The translations under genes were made by a program, and so were the position numbers. 64,000 nucleotides of DNA, taken from NCBI GenBank assembly GCA_947594835.1, contig CANQEH010000009.1:1-64000 (forward strand). Reading direction: 5' to 3'. Below the pieces are notes generated by a model. It was not told the DNA's origin, did no database searches, and worked only from the letters and a program-made list of their open reading frames with translations. This stretch comes from an uncultured Acetatifactor sp. (lineage in GTDB: Bacteria; Bacillota; Clostridia; Lachnospirales; Lachnospiraceae). Positions 1 to 7,423 of this stretch are shown piece after piece (positions within the stretch are counted from its first letter, which is position 1; each line of letters starts with the position of its first letter).

Positions 1-66
1 GAGTGCCTCCTTTTTGGTGTCTGATTTATTGTAACAGGTAGTGCATGATCGTGTCTACTTATTTAG

Positions 67-1113
67 TATAGATCCAACGGAGCCGGGAACCAGAAGAAGG
101 AGACGTGGTATTACTCGGACGGCAGCGTAGATTGGCTGTCTAGCTATTCATGGGAATATGACGGAGCCGGGAACCAGACGAAGGAGACGCGGTACGACTT
201 GGACGGCAGCGTAAGATACTGGACGGAATATGAATATGACGGAGCCGGGAACCAGACGAAGGAGACGCGGTACGACTCGGACGGCAGCGTAAACTGGGGC
301 TGGAGCTATTCATGGGAATATGACGGAGCCGGCAACCAGACGAAAGAGACGCGGTACGACTTGGACGGTAGCGTAGGATTCTGGTATGAATATGAATATG
401 ACGGAGCCGGGAACCAGACGAAGGGGACACATTATAACGCGGACGGCAGCGTAAGTAGCTGGACGGAATATGAATATGACGGAGTCGGGAACCAGACGAA
501 GTCGACGTATTATAACGCGGACGGCAGCGTAAGTGGCTGGATAGAATGGGAATATGACAGAGCCGGGAACCAGACGAAGCGGACGAGTTATAACGCGGAC
601 GGCAGCGTAAGTGACTGGACGGTAAGGGTATATGACGGAGCCGGGAATCTGATGAATATGTTAGAATATGAAGATGGTGACTGGTATGAATATGAATATG
701 ACGGAGCCGGGAACGTGACGAAGAAGATAGGTTATGAAGATGGTGATCGGCATGAATACGAATATGACGGAGCCGGGAACTTGGTGAAGATGATGCGGTA
801 CGACGCGGACGGCAGCGTATGGCGCTGGTATGAATATGAATATGACGGAGCCGAGAACCAGACGAAGGAGACGTGGTATAACGCGGACGGCAGCGTAGGT
901 AGCTGGACAGAATGGGAATATGACGGAGCCGGGAATCTGACAAAGGAGACGCATTATAGAGCGGACGGCAGCGTACGTTACTGGTGTGAATGTGAATACA
1001 AACTCGTCCCCGTAAACGAGAAGTCGGCTAAACCCAGCCTTGACTATGACTTTAAAGATGTCAATATGGGTGCTGAAGAGAGCTTTAACGTCGGTGCTGT
1101 ATCTGGATACTAA
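67..1113 (+). pseudogene. 5'-truncated YD-like repeat protein
   Basis: An open frame runs from just after an in-frame TAG at 64-66 to a TAA at 1111-1113, but its first possible starts are internal codons such as the TTG at 199, with no ribosome binding site. It encodes about 12 copies of a unit close to 26 residues, typically DGSV..W.EYEYDGAGNQTKET.YN, with two shorter 22-residue units near 660-790. The repeats resemble the YD/Rhs type that builds extended surface or secreted proteins in Gram-positive anaerobes. The tail (about 35 residues after the last repeat) is non-repetitive, so this is probably the C-terminal part of a longer protein. At the left edge TATAGATCCAACGGAGCC replaces the usual TATGACGGAGCC, which marks the break. 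No signal peptide, anchor or toxin domain is visible. A start further upstream through a programmed or recent frameshift cannot be excluded. Confidence 0.6.
73..996 (+). repeat. In-frame tandem repeat, period 78 bp
   Basis: The core GACGGAGCCGGGAACCAGACG recurs every 78 bp with two 66-bp units. Copies differ mainly at synonymous or surface positions, and the phase is always kept in frame. The skewed repeat composition also leaves the opposite strand open for about 800 bp, which is a shadow and not a gene. Confidence 0.85.
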
Positions 1114-1250
1114 AGCTGGATTCAGCCATATCTCTATTTACGAAAACCCCCTTCATCCGCCCCTCCGCCGGGCCAAACCGGCAGGCGTGCTGTGGGACTG
1201 GGCAGACGAGATTTAACCTATCGTAACCCATTGCAGGATGCAGAAAATGA

Positions 1251-1278
1251 TTGACAATTCTACTGGACGGGTTATACT
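1251..1278 (+). promoter_or_regulatory. Promoter of antisense RNA, copy A
   Basis: TTGACA at 1251-1256 and TATACT at 1273-1278 are separated by 16 bp. The predicted start is near 1285. No ORF with a ribosome binding site follows, which fits an untranslated antisense RNA. Confidence 0.7.
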
Positions 1279-1284
1279 AAAAGT

Positions 1285-1370
1285 AAGGAACAACCGCCCA
1301 CAAGGTGGGTTGACCAAGTTAGGATAGAAATACCACCCCGTCACTCAGCCAAAGTTTAGGGGTGGTATTC
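1285..1370 (+). ncRNA. Putative antisense RNA (antitoxin), copy A
   Basis: This predicted short RNA begins after a strong promoter, folds CCCAC-AAG-GTGGG near 1297-1309, and ends at an 11-bp stem (1329-1339 with 1359-1369) that would be shared with the 3' end of the opposing toxin message. The layout, with overlap of the two 3' ends, matches the known txpA/RatA and bsrG/SR4 type I systems of Bacillus. The T-run after the stem is weak, so the 3' end is uncertain. Confidence 0.5.
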
Positions 1371-1380
1371 CTATGTAGCA

Positions 1381-1470
1381 TTACTTACAAAAGCTGAAAA
1401 TAAATGTAAGCAATGCCAGAAGAAATATGCCAAAGGTTAGCATATCCTTGAAATCAAAATGATTTCCCAT
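1381..1470 (-). CDS. Small hydrophobic toxin peptide, Hol_Tox-like
   Basis: It encodes 29 residues: a short polar N-terminus (MGNHFDFKD), one membrane span with the core LTFGIFLLALLTFIF, and a C-terminal SFCK. The LTFG.FLLALLTF core matches the putative holin-like toxin family of type I toxin-antitoxin systems (TxpA/BsrG relatives), whose members damage the membrane when over-produced. An AGGTGATG-type Shine-Dalgarno (GGGAGGTG) precedes it by 8 bases for this ATG; an upstream ATG two codons earlier overlaps the ribosome site and is less likely. The message would start near 1545 and run into the antisense gene at 1285-1370. The peptide is too short for normal gene callers. The family assignment rests on the motif only. 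Confidence 0.65.
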   Translation of the reverse strand: MGNHFDFKDMLTFGIFLLALLTFIFSFCK

Positions 1471-1551
1471 AGGCATCACCTCCCATTCATACTGAATTTC
1501 ATATGAAATGAAAGGTCAGCCCACCCTGCAACACGGTTGTCCTTAAAAGGT

Positions 1552-1580
1552 ATTTTATCATAGAAGTATTGTCTTGAAAA
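1552..1580 (-). promoter_or_regulatory. Promoter of toxin mRNA, copy A
   Basis: On the minus strand TTTTCA (1575-1580) and TAAAAT (1552-1557) are 17 bp apart. Transcription would start near 1545, giving a leader of about 75 nt before the toxin start. Confidence 0.55.
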
Positions 1581-1721
1581 TTACTGATAATATAAAAACA
1601 TCCGAAATTGTTTAGAATAAAATTTGCTGACTGTTTAGCCGTCTATGGTTACAGTTTTGGTTACATATGAAATGGAAGATGTGGAAAGTGCCTTTCTACC
1701 TGATGTTTTGAGTTGTCTTGA

Positions 1722-1743
1722 GGTTCGATTCCCATCACCCGCT
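1722..1743 (+). other. tRNA-Gly 3'-end fragment, possible att site
   Basis: The sequence carries the T-loop and acceptor 3' strand of a glycine tRNA (GGTTCGATTCCCATC then ACCCGCT, discriminator T). It matches the 3' end expected of tRNA-Gly(UCC), not the intact tRNA-Gly(GCC) at 5032. No D-arm or anticodon arm lies upstream. Such a 3'-end copy is the usual footprint of a tRNA-integrating element. It is followed at once by a terminator. Confidence 0.6.
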
Positions 1744-1751
1744 TTATCAGA

Positions 1752-1776
1752 AGCAGGGGATTGCACCCTGCTTTTT
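1752..1776 (+). terminator. Rho-independent terminator
   Basis: AGCAGGG (1752-1758) pairs with CCCTGCT (1766-1772) and is followed by a T-run. It would end transcription through the tRNA 3' fragment, like the terminator of the original tRNA gene. Confidence 0.7.
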
Positions 1777-1803
1777 GTGTGCATTAGAGGATGCAGAAAA
1801 TGA

Positions 1804-1831
1804 TTGACAATTTCGCCGGAAGAGTTATACT
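1804..1831 (+). promoter_or_regulatory. Promoter of antisense RNA, copy B
   Basis: TTGACA at 1804-1809 and TATACT at 1826-1831 are 16 bp apart, exactly as in copy A. The spacer sequence differs but both hexamers are unchanged, which suggests continued selection or recent duplication. Confidence 0.7.
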
Positions 1832-1837
1832 AAAAGT

Positions 1838-1923
1838 AAGGAACAACCGCCCACAAGGTGGGTTGACCAAGTTGGTAGGAATACCACCCCGTCACTAGGC
1901 CAAAGTTTAGGGGTGGTATTCCT
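1838..1923 (+). ncRNA. Putative antisense RNA, copy B
   Basis: It has the same layout as copy A: a CCCAC/GTGGG hairpin just after the start and a CCACCCC/GGGGTGG stem at the end. Because its cognate toxin ORF is broken, this RNA may act on copy A's message in trans or be a relic. Confidence 0.45.
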
Positions 1924-1931
1924 ATGTAGCC

Positions 1932-2041
1932 TTACTTACAAAAGCTGAAAATAAATGTAAGCAATGCCAGAAGAAATATGCCGAATGTCAACACATCCGA
2001 GGCGAACTTTGTTCGCCTTGAGATCGAAAATGATTTCCCAT
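1932..2041 (-). pseudogene. Frameshifted Hol_Tox-like toxin, copy B
   Basis: The same ATG and ribosome binding site are present (ATG at 2041-2039), but the reading frame hits TGA after 17 codons. The hydrophobic core LTFGIFLLALLTFIFSFCK survives intact in another frame with no good start. The shift comes from about 20 extra bases, including the perfect inverted repeat GGCGAAC-AAA-GTTCGCC read on this strand. Confidence 0.6.
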
Positions 2042-2122
2042 AGGCATCACCTCCCATTCATACTGAATTTCATATGAAATGAAAGGTCAGCCCACCCTGC
2101 AACACGGTTGTCCTTAATAGGT

Positions 2123-2151
2123 ATTTTATCATAGAAGTATTGCCTTGACAA
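2123..2151 (-). promoter_or_regulatory. Promoter of toxin mRNA, copy B
   Basis: TTGTCA (2146-2151) and TAAAAT (2123-2128) on the minus strand are 17 bp apart. The -35 is closer to consensus than in copy A. Confidence 0.55.
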
Positions 2152-2267
2152 TTACTGATAATATGAAAAATATTCGAAAGTGTTTAGAATAAAATCTGCA
2201 GACTGTTTAGCCGTCTTTGGCTACATCTCCTTAGGGAAATCGATAGCCGCTCCGGCAAACGGACATT

Positions 2268-3065
2268 TCAGCCCTTCGCCTTCTTCTTACAGATGAAAAC
2301 CCCAAAAACAGCAATCAGTATCACATTGACAAATAAAACCAAAATACTTCCCTCTATCATACAAGCGCCGCCGGATAGTATTTCATTTCCATCAAATGTA
2401 GTAATCAGCAGCTTGGGATAATCATCAGCAAGCGACACCCCGCCCAAAACCAATGCGCCAATTCCGTTCCATATAAAGTGCATCATTGTTGGCGCTATGA
2501 TAGAACCGCTATATTCAAGCACCACCGTCATAAGCAGGCTCATCGTCATGACATTGAGTACGGGGCTAAGACCAGCTTCAAATGCGCCTCCGTGCAATGC
2601 TGTAAAGAGAGCTGTTGTGACAATCGCAGCGGCAAGGATGTTGTGTTTTTGCTTAAGCATTTGATATAAATACCCACGGACAAGAAGTTCCTGCATGACG
2701 ACGTTCAGGAACACTGCCAGCATCCAGACGGGAAACAATCTGATGACATTCCGCCCGTCGAAATGTACTATCTTCATCCCATACAGGAGCAGGACAGGAA
2801 TGGCAAGCCATATCAATCCTGTGACGGTTCCCAATAGGATTCCATGAACGGGATGATCCACAAAATGTAATTTTACGGTTTTTCGATCAATCAGCCAGAA
2901 AATGATGGTAAAAACAATAATTGCCAATAACGGCATCACTTCCGCCCAAAGTCTCCAGACAGCGGGTTCCTCCGAAGATGATAACGGCAATATAGAAACA
3001 AATATTGCCCAGCCAAGAAAAAAGGCTATGGTCTTTATTATTGTAATTCCAATTTTTTTCAACAT
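2268..3065 (-). CDS. CPBP family intramembrane metalloprotease
   Basis: This 265-residue polytopic membrane protein belongs to the CPBP/CAAX-protease (Abi) family. The motifs run in order: QELLVRG at about residue 125, where the first Glu of the usual EExxxR is Gln; FTALHG; and HFIWN near the end of the core. Those His/Glu residues bind the catalytic zinc in the family. In bacteria such proteins are linked to bacteriocin maturation or immunity and to stress, but the substrate here is unknown. A GGAGGAAC ribosome site sits 4-8 bases before the start, and a TATAAT-like -10 lies at 3102-3107. It follows the VanZ-like gene on the same strand. Lower GC than the core genes suggests transfer. The Glu-to-Gln change may reduce activity. 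Confidence 0.85.
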   Translation of the reverse strand: MLKKIGITIIKTIAFFLGWAIFVSILPLSSSEEPAVWRLWAEVMPLLAIIVFTIIFWLIDRKTVKLHFVDHPVHGILLGTVTGLIWLAIPVLLLYGMKIVHFDGRNVIRLFPVWMLAVFLNVVMQELLVRGYLYQMLKQKHNILAAAIVTTALFTALHGGAFEAGLSPVLNVMTMSLLMTVVLEYSGSIIAPTMMHFIWNGIGALVLGGVSLADDYPKLLITTFDGNEILSGGACMIEGSILVLFVNVILIAVFGVFICKKKAKG

Positions 3066-3161
3066 TAGTTCCTCCGCAAATGGCGATTCTTCAGTGAGAA
3101 AATTATACTCTTGCCCTTAGAAAAAGTACAGCAGGAAATTCGGTTTTTTAATGGGATGGAA

Positions 3162-3809
3162 TTATTTTATCTTTTCCCACCACGCGCTGGACAGCACAAA
3201 ATTCCATATGCCACGGGACACAATCGGTTTGAGAAAAATACTTATGAAAAGCATCGCTGCCAGAATCAGGATAGGTTCATATCGTTTCAAATGCTCTTGT
3301 TCGTCAGTTAATTTCAAAGGGAATGGGTACGAAAATCTATGACCAATGTAGCAGCCGATCACAGTTCCTGCTGTATTGGTAATTAAATCGTCAATATCTG
3401 TAAGCCGAAAGGTAAAGAGTTGTAATATTTCAATGACGAGTGATACAGCAAATCCCATAAAAAGCATTATTTTCATGGAACGATAATTTTTCCAGACAGC
3501 AGGTACGAGAAATCCCATTGGTATAAATAAAATAATATTTAAGATCGTGTTTTTCATATATTCAAACGGACTATTTACAATGTCTATCAATGGTATCAGT
3601 TGAAAACCAAAATCAATCTGGAATGCGCCTGCCGCAGGAATACCCACAGCCGAAAAAACGGCTACGGCATAGAAAGCGAACAGCAGCGCTGCAATACATT
3701 GGCCGAAATGGCGCTGCTTGAACACCGCATACTGTAAAATAATGACAGCAGGGACAACAAAAACCACGGATGAAATGCAATCTATCCCAATCGACAATAA
3801 ACGGAGCAT
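3162..3809 (-). CDS. VanZ-like family membrane protein
   Basis: The 215-residue protein has about five membrane spans. The diagnostic VanZ segment NIILFIPMGFL is followed by EILQLFTFR.TDIDDLITNT.G. VanZ was named for low-level teicoplanin resistance, but most family members have no proven role. A good AAGGA ribosome site precedes the ATG. It lies 96 bp upstream of the CPBP protease gene on the same strand, in the AT-richer left arm, so the two may have arrived together. No van cluster is present and a resistance role is not claimed. Confidence 0.85.
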   Translation of the reverse strand: MLRLLSIGIDCISSVVFVVPAVIILQYAVFKQRHFGQCIAALLFAFYAVAVFSAVGIPAAGAFQIDFGFQLIPLIDIVNSPFEYMKNTILNIILFIPMGFLVPAVWKNYRSMKIMLFMGFAVSLVIEILQLFTFRLTDIDDLITNTAGTVIGCYIGHRFSYPFPLKLTDEQEHLKRYEPILILAAMLFISIFLKPIVSRGIWNFVLSSAWWEKIK

Positions 3810-4009
3810 TTTGTTTTTCCTTCTCTGACTACTTGATTTCCTATCAATTATGTATCAGTTTATCACATCTTCCGCTTAGAACTCCATAAAGGTTTGCTTA
3901 ATGTTTGTTTAAGATCTGCTTCATTTTTGCTGACATTTCAGCGAGGCCATGCTAAAATAGGGACAGACAGCAGTGGGTTTGGCGTGTCAGCCAAAGAAAG
4001 GAGAGCGGT

Positions 4010-4852
4010 ATGGAATTACCTTTTCGGATCGACCTGACAGGTCAGGTGGCAGTGGTGACAGGAGGGAGCGGTATCATCGGCGGGATGTTCTGCAGGGCGC
4101 TGGCCCTGTGCGGCGCAAAGGTGGCGATCCTGGGACGGCAGGCGGAGAATGGGGAGCCGGTGAAAAAAGACATAGAAGAAGCGGGCGGAGAGGCCATTAC
4201 AGTGTCTGCGGACGTCCTGAGCAAAGAGAGCCTGGAACTGGCCAGCAAAGAGATCCTGGACAAGTGGGGAAAGATCAATATCCTGGTAAACTGTGCGGGC
4301 GGCGCGGTGAAGAGCGCACAGATCCCTCAGGACCAGTTTGCCGACTTCCAGGGGGATGCGCTGAATTTTTTCACCACGGACATGGAAAATGTGCGCAGGG
4401 AGCTGGATCTGAACCTGTACGGCACCATGCTTCCCACCCAGATCTTCGGCGCGGCCATGGTGGGACAGGAGAACGCCAACATCATCAACATTTCCAGCAT
4501 GGGAGCCTACGGGCCTTTGACCAGAATCCCGGGGTATTCCGGGGCAAAGGCGGCCATTTCCAATTTTACGGAGTGGGCGGCCAATTACTTTGCAAAAAGC
4601 GGTATCCGGGTCAATGCGCTGGCGCCTGGGTTTTTCCAGACCACCCAGAACCATGCCCTCCACTTTAACCCGGACGGCACGCCAACGCCCAGAAGCCAGA
4701 AGATCATTGACAGCACGCCCATGGGAAAATACGGCGACCCGGAAGACCTGATCGGTGCGCTCCTGTTTTTGGTAAGTCCCAAGGGCAGCAGCTTTGTCAC
4801 CGGCGTCATCCTTCCGGTGGACGGCGGATTCCACTGCTATCTGGGGGTATAG
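4010..4852 (+). CDS. SDR oxidoreductase, D-mannonate oxidoreductase type
   Basis: The 280-residue short-chain dehydrogenase has the nucleotide-binding TGGSGIIG near residue 17, NCAGG near 95, catalytic Ser in NISSMGA, and YSGAK with the catalytic Tyr and Lys. The C-terminal stretch FNPDGTPTPRSQKII...TPMGKYG, ending GGFHCYLGV, is typical of the SDR proteins assigned as D-mannonate (fructuronate) oxidoreductases of the YjmF type, which interconvert D-fructuronate and D-mannonate with NAD(P). This fits with mannonate dehydratase UxuA at 48283 in the same window, although the two genes are 43 kb apart. A GGAGAG ribosome site precedes the start and a plausible TAAAAT -10 lies at 3953. It is monocistronic. 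Substrate assignment is inference; SDR membership is firm. Confidence 0.8.
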   Translation: MELPFRIDLTGQVAVVTGGSGIIGGMFCRALALCGAKVAILGRQAENGEPVKKDIEEAGGEAITVSADVLSKESLELASKEILDKWGKINILVNCAGGAVKSAQIPQDQFADFQGDALNFFTTDMENVRRELDLNLYGTMLPTQIFGAAMVGQENANIINISSMGAYGPLTRIPGYSGAKAAISNFTEWAANYFAKSGIRVNALAPGFFQTTQNHALHFNPDGTPTPRSQKIIDSTPMGKYGDPEDLIGALLFLVSPKGSSFVTGVILPVDGGFHCYLGV

Positions 4853-4950
4853 TCCTTTGGCTGTAAGCGGGGAAAAGTCTGTGCGCGGGGCAATTGGCAC
4901 GTTAGAAAAATTTCACAGGGAAAATTTTGTGCCTGAAAGAAAATTTCTGC

Positions 4951-4979
4951 TTGACTTTTGAGCAGGAACCATGTAGAAT
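4951..4979 (+). promoter_or_regulatory. Promoter of tRNA-Gly
   Basis: TTGACT (4951-4956) and TAGAAT (4974-4979) are 17 bp apart. An inverted repeat AACCTTTG...CAAAGGTT (4980-5011) lies in the leader upstream of the tRNA. Confidence 0.7.
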
Positions 4980-5031
4980 AACCTTTGTTGTGAGAGATTG
5001 CAGCAAAGGTTATTTCATAGTTCTTCCGTAT

Positions 5032-5104
5032 GCGATAGTGGCTCAGTTGGTAGAGCGCCACCTTGCCAAGGTGGAAATCGCGGGTTCGAGTCCCGTCTAT
5101 CGCT
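5032..5104 (+). tRNA. tRNA-Gly (anticodon GCC)
   Basis: The 73-nt cloverleaf has acceptor GCGATAG/CTATCGC, the D-arm GGCTCAGTTGGTAGAGC, anticodon stem CCACC/GGTGG with loop TTGCCAA, and T-loop GTTCGAGTC. The discriminator is T, as expected for glycine. CCA is not encoded. A run of eight T's follows at once. Its last bases overlap the 3' end of the convergent gerA-type gene. Confidence 0.95.
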
Positions 5105-6602
5105 TTTTTTGTTGTCTTTTTATCTTTCCTCTGCTCCAGACCTCGGGCGGCTGGGCTTTCGGCGTGGGAGTGCGGAACAGCAGGCGTCCCAGGGCTTTCC
5201 GGTTAAAGGGAAACAGGGGCCAAAGGTAGCTGAACCCGGCGAAGGTGGGCGTGGTAGCCACAGAGCACAGGATGAGGACAAGCCCGGTCAGAAAGCCTGC
5301 CAGCCCCCAAAAATAGGTGCAGAGAATCATAAAAATGCGGTAAATGCGCAGGCCGTTGCCGAAGTCTGTGCCGTTGATGGACAGGGAAGCCAGCATGGTC
5401 ACAGCCGCGTAGAACAGGACTTCCGGGATCGCCCAGTGGAGGTTGACCGCGATGTCCCCTATGATCAGGCCGCTGACAAGAGACAGGGAGCCGGAGAATT
5501 TTCCGGAGCTCAAGGAGGAGGCATACTTGAACAGATCCAGCAAAAACTCTACCGCCAGCACATAGAAAAAGATGCGCTGGAGAGAGATCGGTTCCGACAG
5601 AAGCTCCCAGGCGACCGCCAGCTCCTGATAGTGGCCTGCCAACAGCAAAAAAGCGGGCATTAGAAGTAAACTCACCGGGATGCAGAAAAACCGCACCAGG
5701 CGGAAGTAAGTGCCAACGGCAGGGCTGTTGTAATAATCCTCCGGACTTTGGGTAAATTGAAAGATGGTGCCCGGAAGAATCAGCACCAGGGGAGAGTTAT
5801 CCACAAGGATCAGGATGTGCCCTTCCGACAGGTAGCTGCAGGCGACGTCGGGGCGTTCCGTCATCTGGATGCTGGGCAGGGGGTTCCAGAAACGTTTCGG
5901 CAAAATCAGCTCCTCCAGGCTCTTTGCCCCCATGGTCAGAGAGGCGATGCGCAGCCCGTCGATGGTCTCTGAGAGCCGTTCCAGCAGCGCTGTATCGACT
6001 CTGTCCTCCAGATAGGCCAGGGCGACGTCCGTATGGCTCTCCGTGCCCACGCTGTGCATGGCGAAGCACAGCCGGGGGGATCGTTCCCGTCTGCGGATCA
6101 GGTTGGCATTCAACAAGAGCGTCTCCACAAAACCGTCCCGGGATCCCTTGGTGACCTTTTCCAGATCCGGCTCTGCGATGCTGCGCGTGGGATAGGTGCG
6201 CACATCCAGAAGGATCGCCTGGTCAAAGCCGTCGATGAACAGCACGGAAGGGCCGCTGAGCACATTTCGGAGAATGGTTTCCCAGGAGCCGCACAGGCTG
6301 GCCTGGGCATAGCCGATGCGGGAGTTTAAGTAGCTGGCGATGTCTTCCACGGTATCGTCCAGCATATAGACGGGGGACTGCAGGTCGGAAAAGATCTGCT
6401 GCAGCACTTGTGTCTGGCAGAATCCGTTGACGCCCAGGAAAAAAGCCCGCGTGCGGCCCAGGTTTAAGGGACGGTTGATCAGATCGAAGCTGCGCCCCAG
6501 GGGAAGGGCTTTTTGCAGATAGGCTATATTTTCATCCAGATTTCGGGAGAGTCCCATGGAAATACTCGCTTTCTCAAATTTTCTATTTCTACTTTTTCCC
6601 AT
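5097..6602 (-). CDS. Spore germination protein, GerA family (A subunit type)
   Basis: The 501-residue protein follows the GerAA plan: a soluble N-terminal half (the GerA domain, with LFIDGFDQAILLDVRTYPTR and the RSIAEPD-type segment) and about five membrane spans in the second half. Such proteins are the A subunits of nutrient germinant receptors in the spore inner membrane, normally with B and C subunits. No B or C gene is next to it, so it may be an orphan. It lies 24 bp downstream of ytaF on the same strand. The ribosome site before the 6602 ATG is weak; an internal ATG at about 6554 is an alternative start. The TAG stop lies inside the tRNA-Gly acceptor sequence. Confidence 0.85.
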   Translation of the reverse strand: MGKSRNRKFEKASISMGLSRNLDENIAYLQKALPLGRSFDLINRPLNLGRTRAFFLGVNGFCQTQVLQQIFSDLQSPVYMLDDTVEDIASYLNSRIGYAQASLCGSWETILRNVLSGPSVLFIDGFDQAILLDVRTYPTRSIAEPDLEKVTKGSRDGFVETLLLNANLIRRRERSPRLCFAMHSVGTESHTDVALAYLEDRVDTALLERLSETIDGLRIASLTMGAKSLEELILPKRFWNPLPSIQMTERPDVACSYLSEGHILILVDNSPLVLILPGTIFQFTQSPEDYYNSPAVGTYFRLVRFFCIPVSLLLMPAFLLLAGHYQELAVAWELLSEPISLQRIFFYVLAVEFLLDLFKYASSLSSGKFSGSLSLVSGLIIGDIAVNLHWAIPEVLFYAAVTMLASLSINGTDFGNGLRIYRIFMILCTYFWGLAGFLTGLVLILCSVATTPTFAGFSYLWPLFPFNRKALGRLLFRTPTPKAQPPEVWSRGKIKRQQKKR

Positions 6603-6626
6603 GGAGCCTGTTTTATACCCCGGCGG

Positions 6627-7196
6627 TCACAAAAAAAGCTGAAGCAGCCCCAGACAGATGAGCAAAAAGCCCGAGATAGGGTCGGCCAGCCTGCCGATCA
6701 GGCGCAGGAGGCGGATCTGCCCCAGGCGGTTTCCAAAAAAGAGGAAGGCCACGGAGCAGATCCCGGTAGCCGCGGCGGCGGGAGCCAGTGCAAGACCTGT
6801 CATACTGGCGCTGAGTCCGATCCCCAGATTGTTTGCGGACAGGGAAATGCTCAGAAAAAATATTTCCGGCAGGGTGAGGCCGGAGGGAAGCGCAGAGGCG
6901 GCGTTTAAGCTGCCGGAGGCCGGGGCGTGCCTGGAGAAAACCCATTTCTGCACATAGTAGGCGCCGAGGATCAAAAGAATCAGACTGCCGATACAGCCGC
7001 CGATCATGGGCGGAAGCAGGGGGGCCAGCACGGCTCCAAGACAGATGGAGAGGCAAGTGCCGGAGAGGGTGACCAGGCTGATAAACAGATTCTGCAGCAG
7101 TCTGATGGACGTGCCGCGTATCCCGTAGGTGATGCCGACCAACAGTGCGTCCAGGCTGGCGGATATGCCAAACAGGAGGGAAGGTACCAGCTGCAT
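6627..7196 (-). CDS. ytaF: Sporulation membrane protein YtaF
   Basis: The 189-residue protein has about six membrane spans, with two related halves that each begin with a SLDAL/SANNLGIG-like acidic-polar motif (FGISASLDALLVG and ISLSANNLGIGL). This is the YtaF branch of the MntP/LysE-like fold, found in spore formers and expressed in sporulation in Bacillus; transport substrate unknown. AGGAGA lies 8 bases before the ATG. It is the first gene of a likely two-gene unit with the gerA-type gene. MntP itself is a less likely label because the second repeat carries NN in place of D. Confidence 0.75.
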   Translation of the reverse strand: MQLVPSLLFGISASLDALLVGITYGIRGTSIRLLQNLFISLVTLSGTCLSICLGAVLAPLLPPMIGGCIGSLILLILGAYYVQKWVFSRHAPASGSLNAASALPSGLTLPEIFFLSISLSANNLGIGLSASMTGLALAPAAAATGICSVAFLFFGNRLGQIRLLRLIGRLADPISGFLLICLGLLQLFL

Positions 7197-7259
7197 GGAG
7201 AGGTCTCCTGGGATTTCATCAGATTTCTATTTACTATATTCTGAAAAAGGCAAATGGTG

Positions 7260-7287
7260 TTGTTTTTTCGGCATATTGTGATATGAT
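7260..7287 (+). promoter_or_regulatory. Possible promoter of TIGR01440-family gene
   Basis: TTGTTT (7260-7265) and TATGAT (7282-7287) are 16 bp apart. A small GC-rich hairpin GCGTGC-CGAG-GCACGC (about 7394-7409) sits in the leader just before the ribosome site. Confidence 0.4.
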
Positions 7288-7423
7288 TAGAGGGCAGTCG
7301 CACCCGGAAAGGGCGAAAGCTGTAAAAACAAGAAAGCGGCAGCCTTGGATGGGGAGAAAAGGAAACGGAAGGGCAGAGATGAAAGAGAGGGGTGCGTGCC
7401 GAGGCACGCCAGGGGGTATCTGT

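Larger units (their letters stand above)
1229..1653. repeat. Direct repeat copy A (toxin-antitoxin unit)
   Basis: This 425-bp block is repeated at 1782-2225 with high identity, starting at CATT(G/A).AGGATGCAG and ending at GGTTACA/GGCTACA. Each copy carries the same plus-strand promoter, hairpins, minus-strand small ORF and minus-strand promoter, so the whole regulatory unit was duplicated. Confidence 0.85.
1782..2225. repeat. Direct repeat copy B (toxin-antitoxin unit)
   Basis: This is the second copy of the 1229-1653 block and about 20 bp longer, because of a small palindromic insertion at 2001-2017 plus minor changes inside the toxin ORF. Confidence 0.85.

Noticed and set aside
140..943. 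Long minus-strand open frame opposite the repeats, with Ser/Arg/His-rich translation
   Set aside because: It mirrors the 78-bp repeat unit, has no ribosome site, and its low-complexity composition follows from the antisense codons of the plus-strand repeats.
73..996. CRISPR-like periodic repeat
   Set aside because: Units are contiguous, in frame and vary like protein repeats; there are no unique spacers and no cas genes.
2268..3809. Bacteriocin immunity or glycopeptide resistance island from CPBP plus VanZ
   Set aside because: No bacteriocin precursor, modification enzyme or van gene is present; the family names alone do not support it.
4927..5229. Plus-strand open frame across tRNA-Gly
   Set aside because: It reads through the tRNA gene and the tail of the germination gene with no ribosome site.
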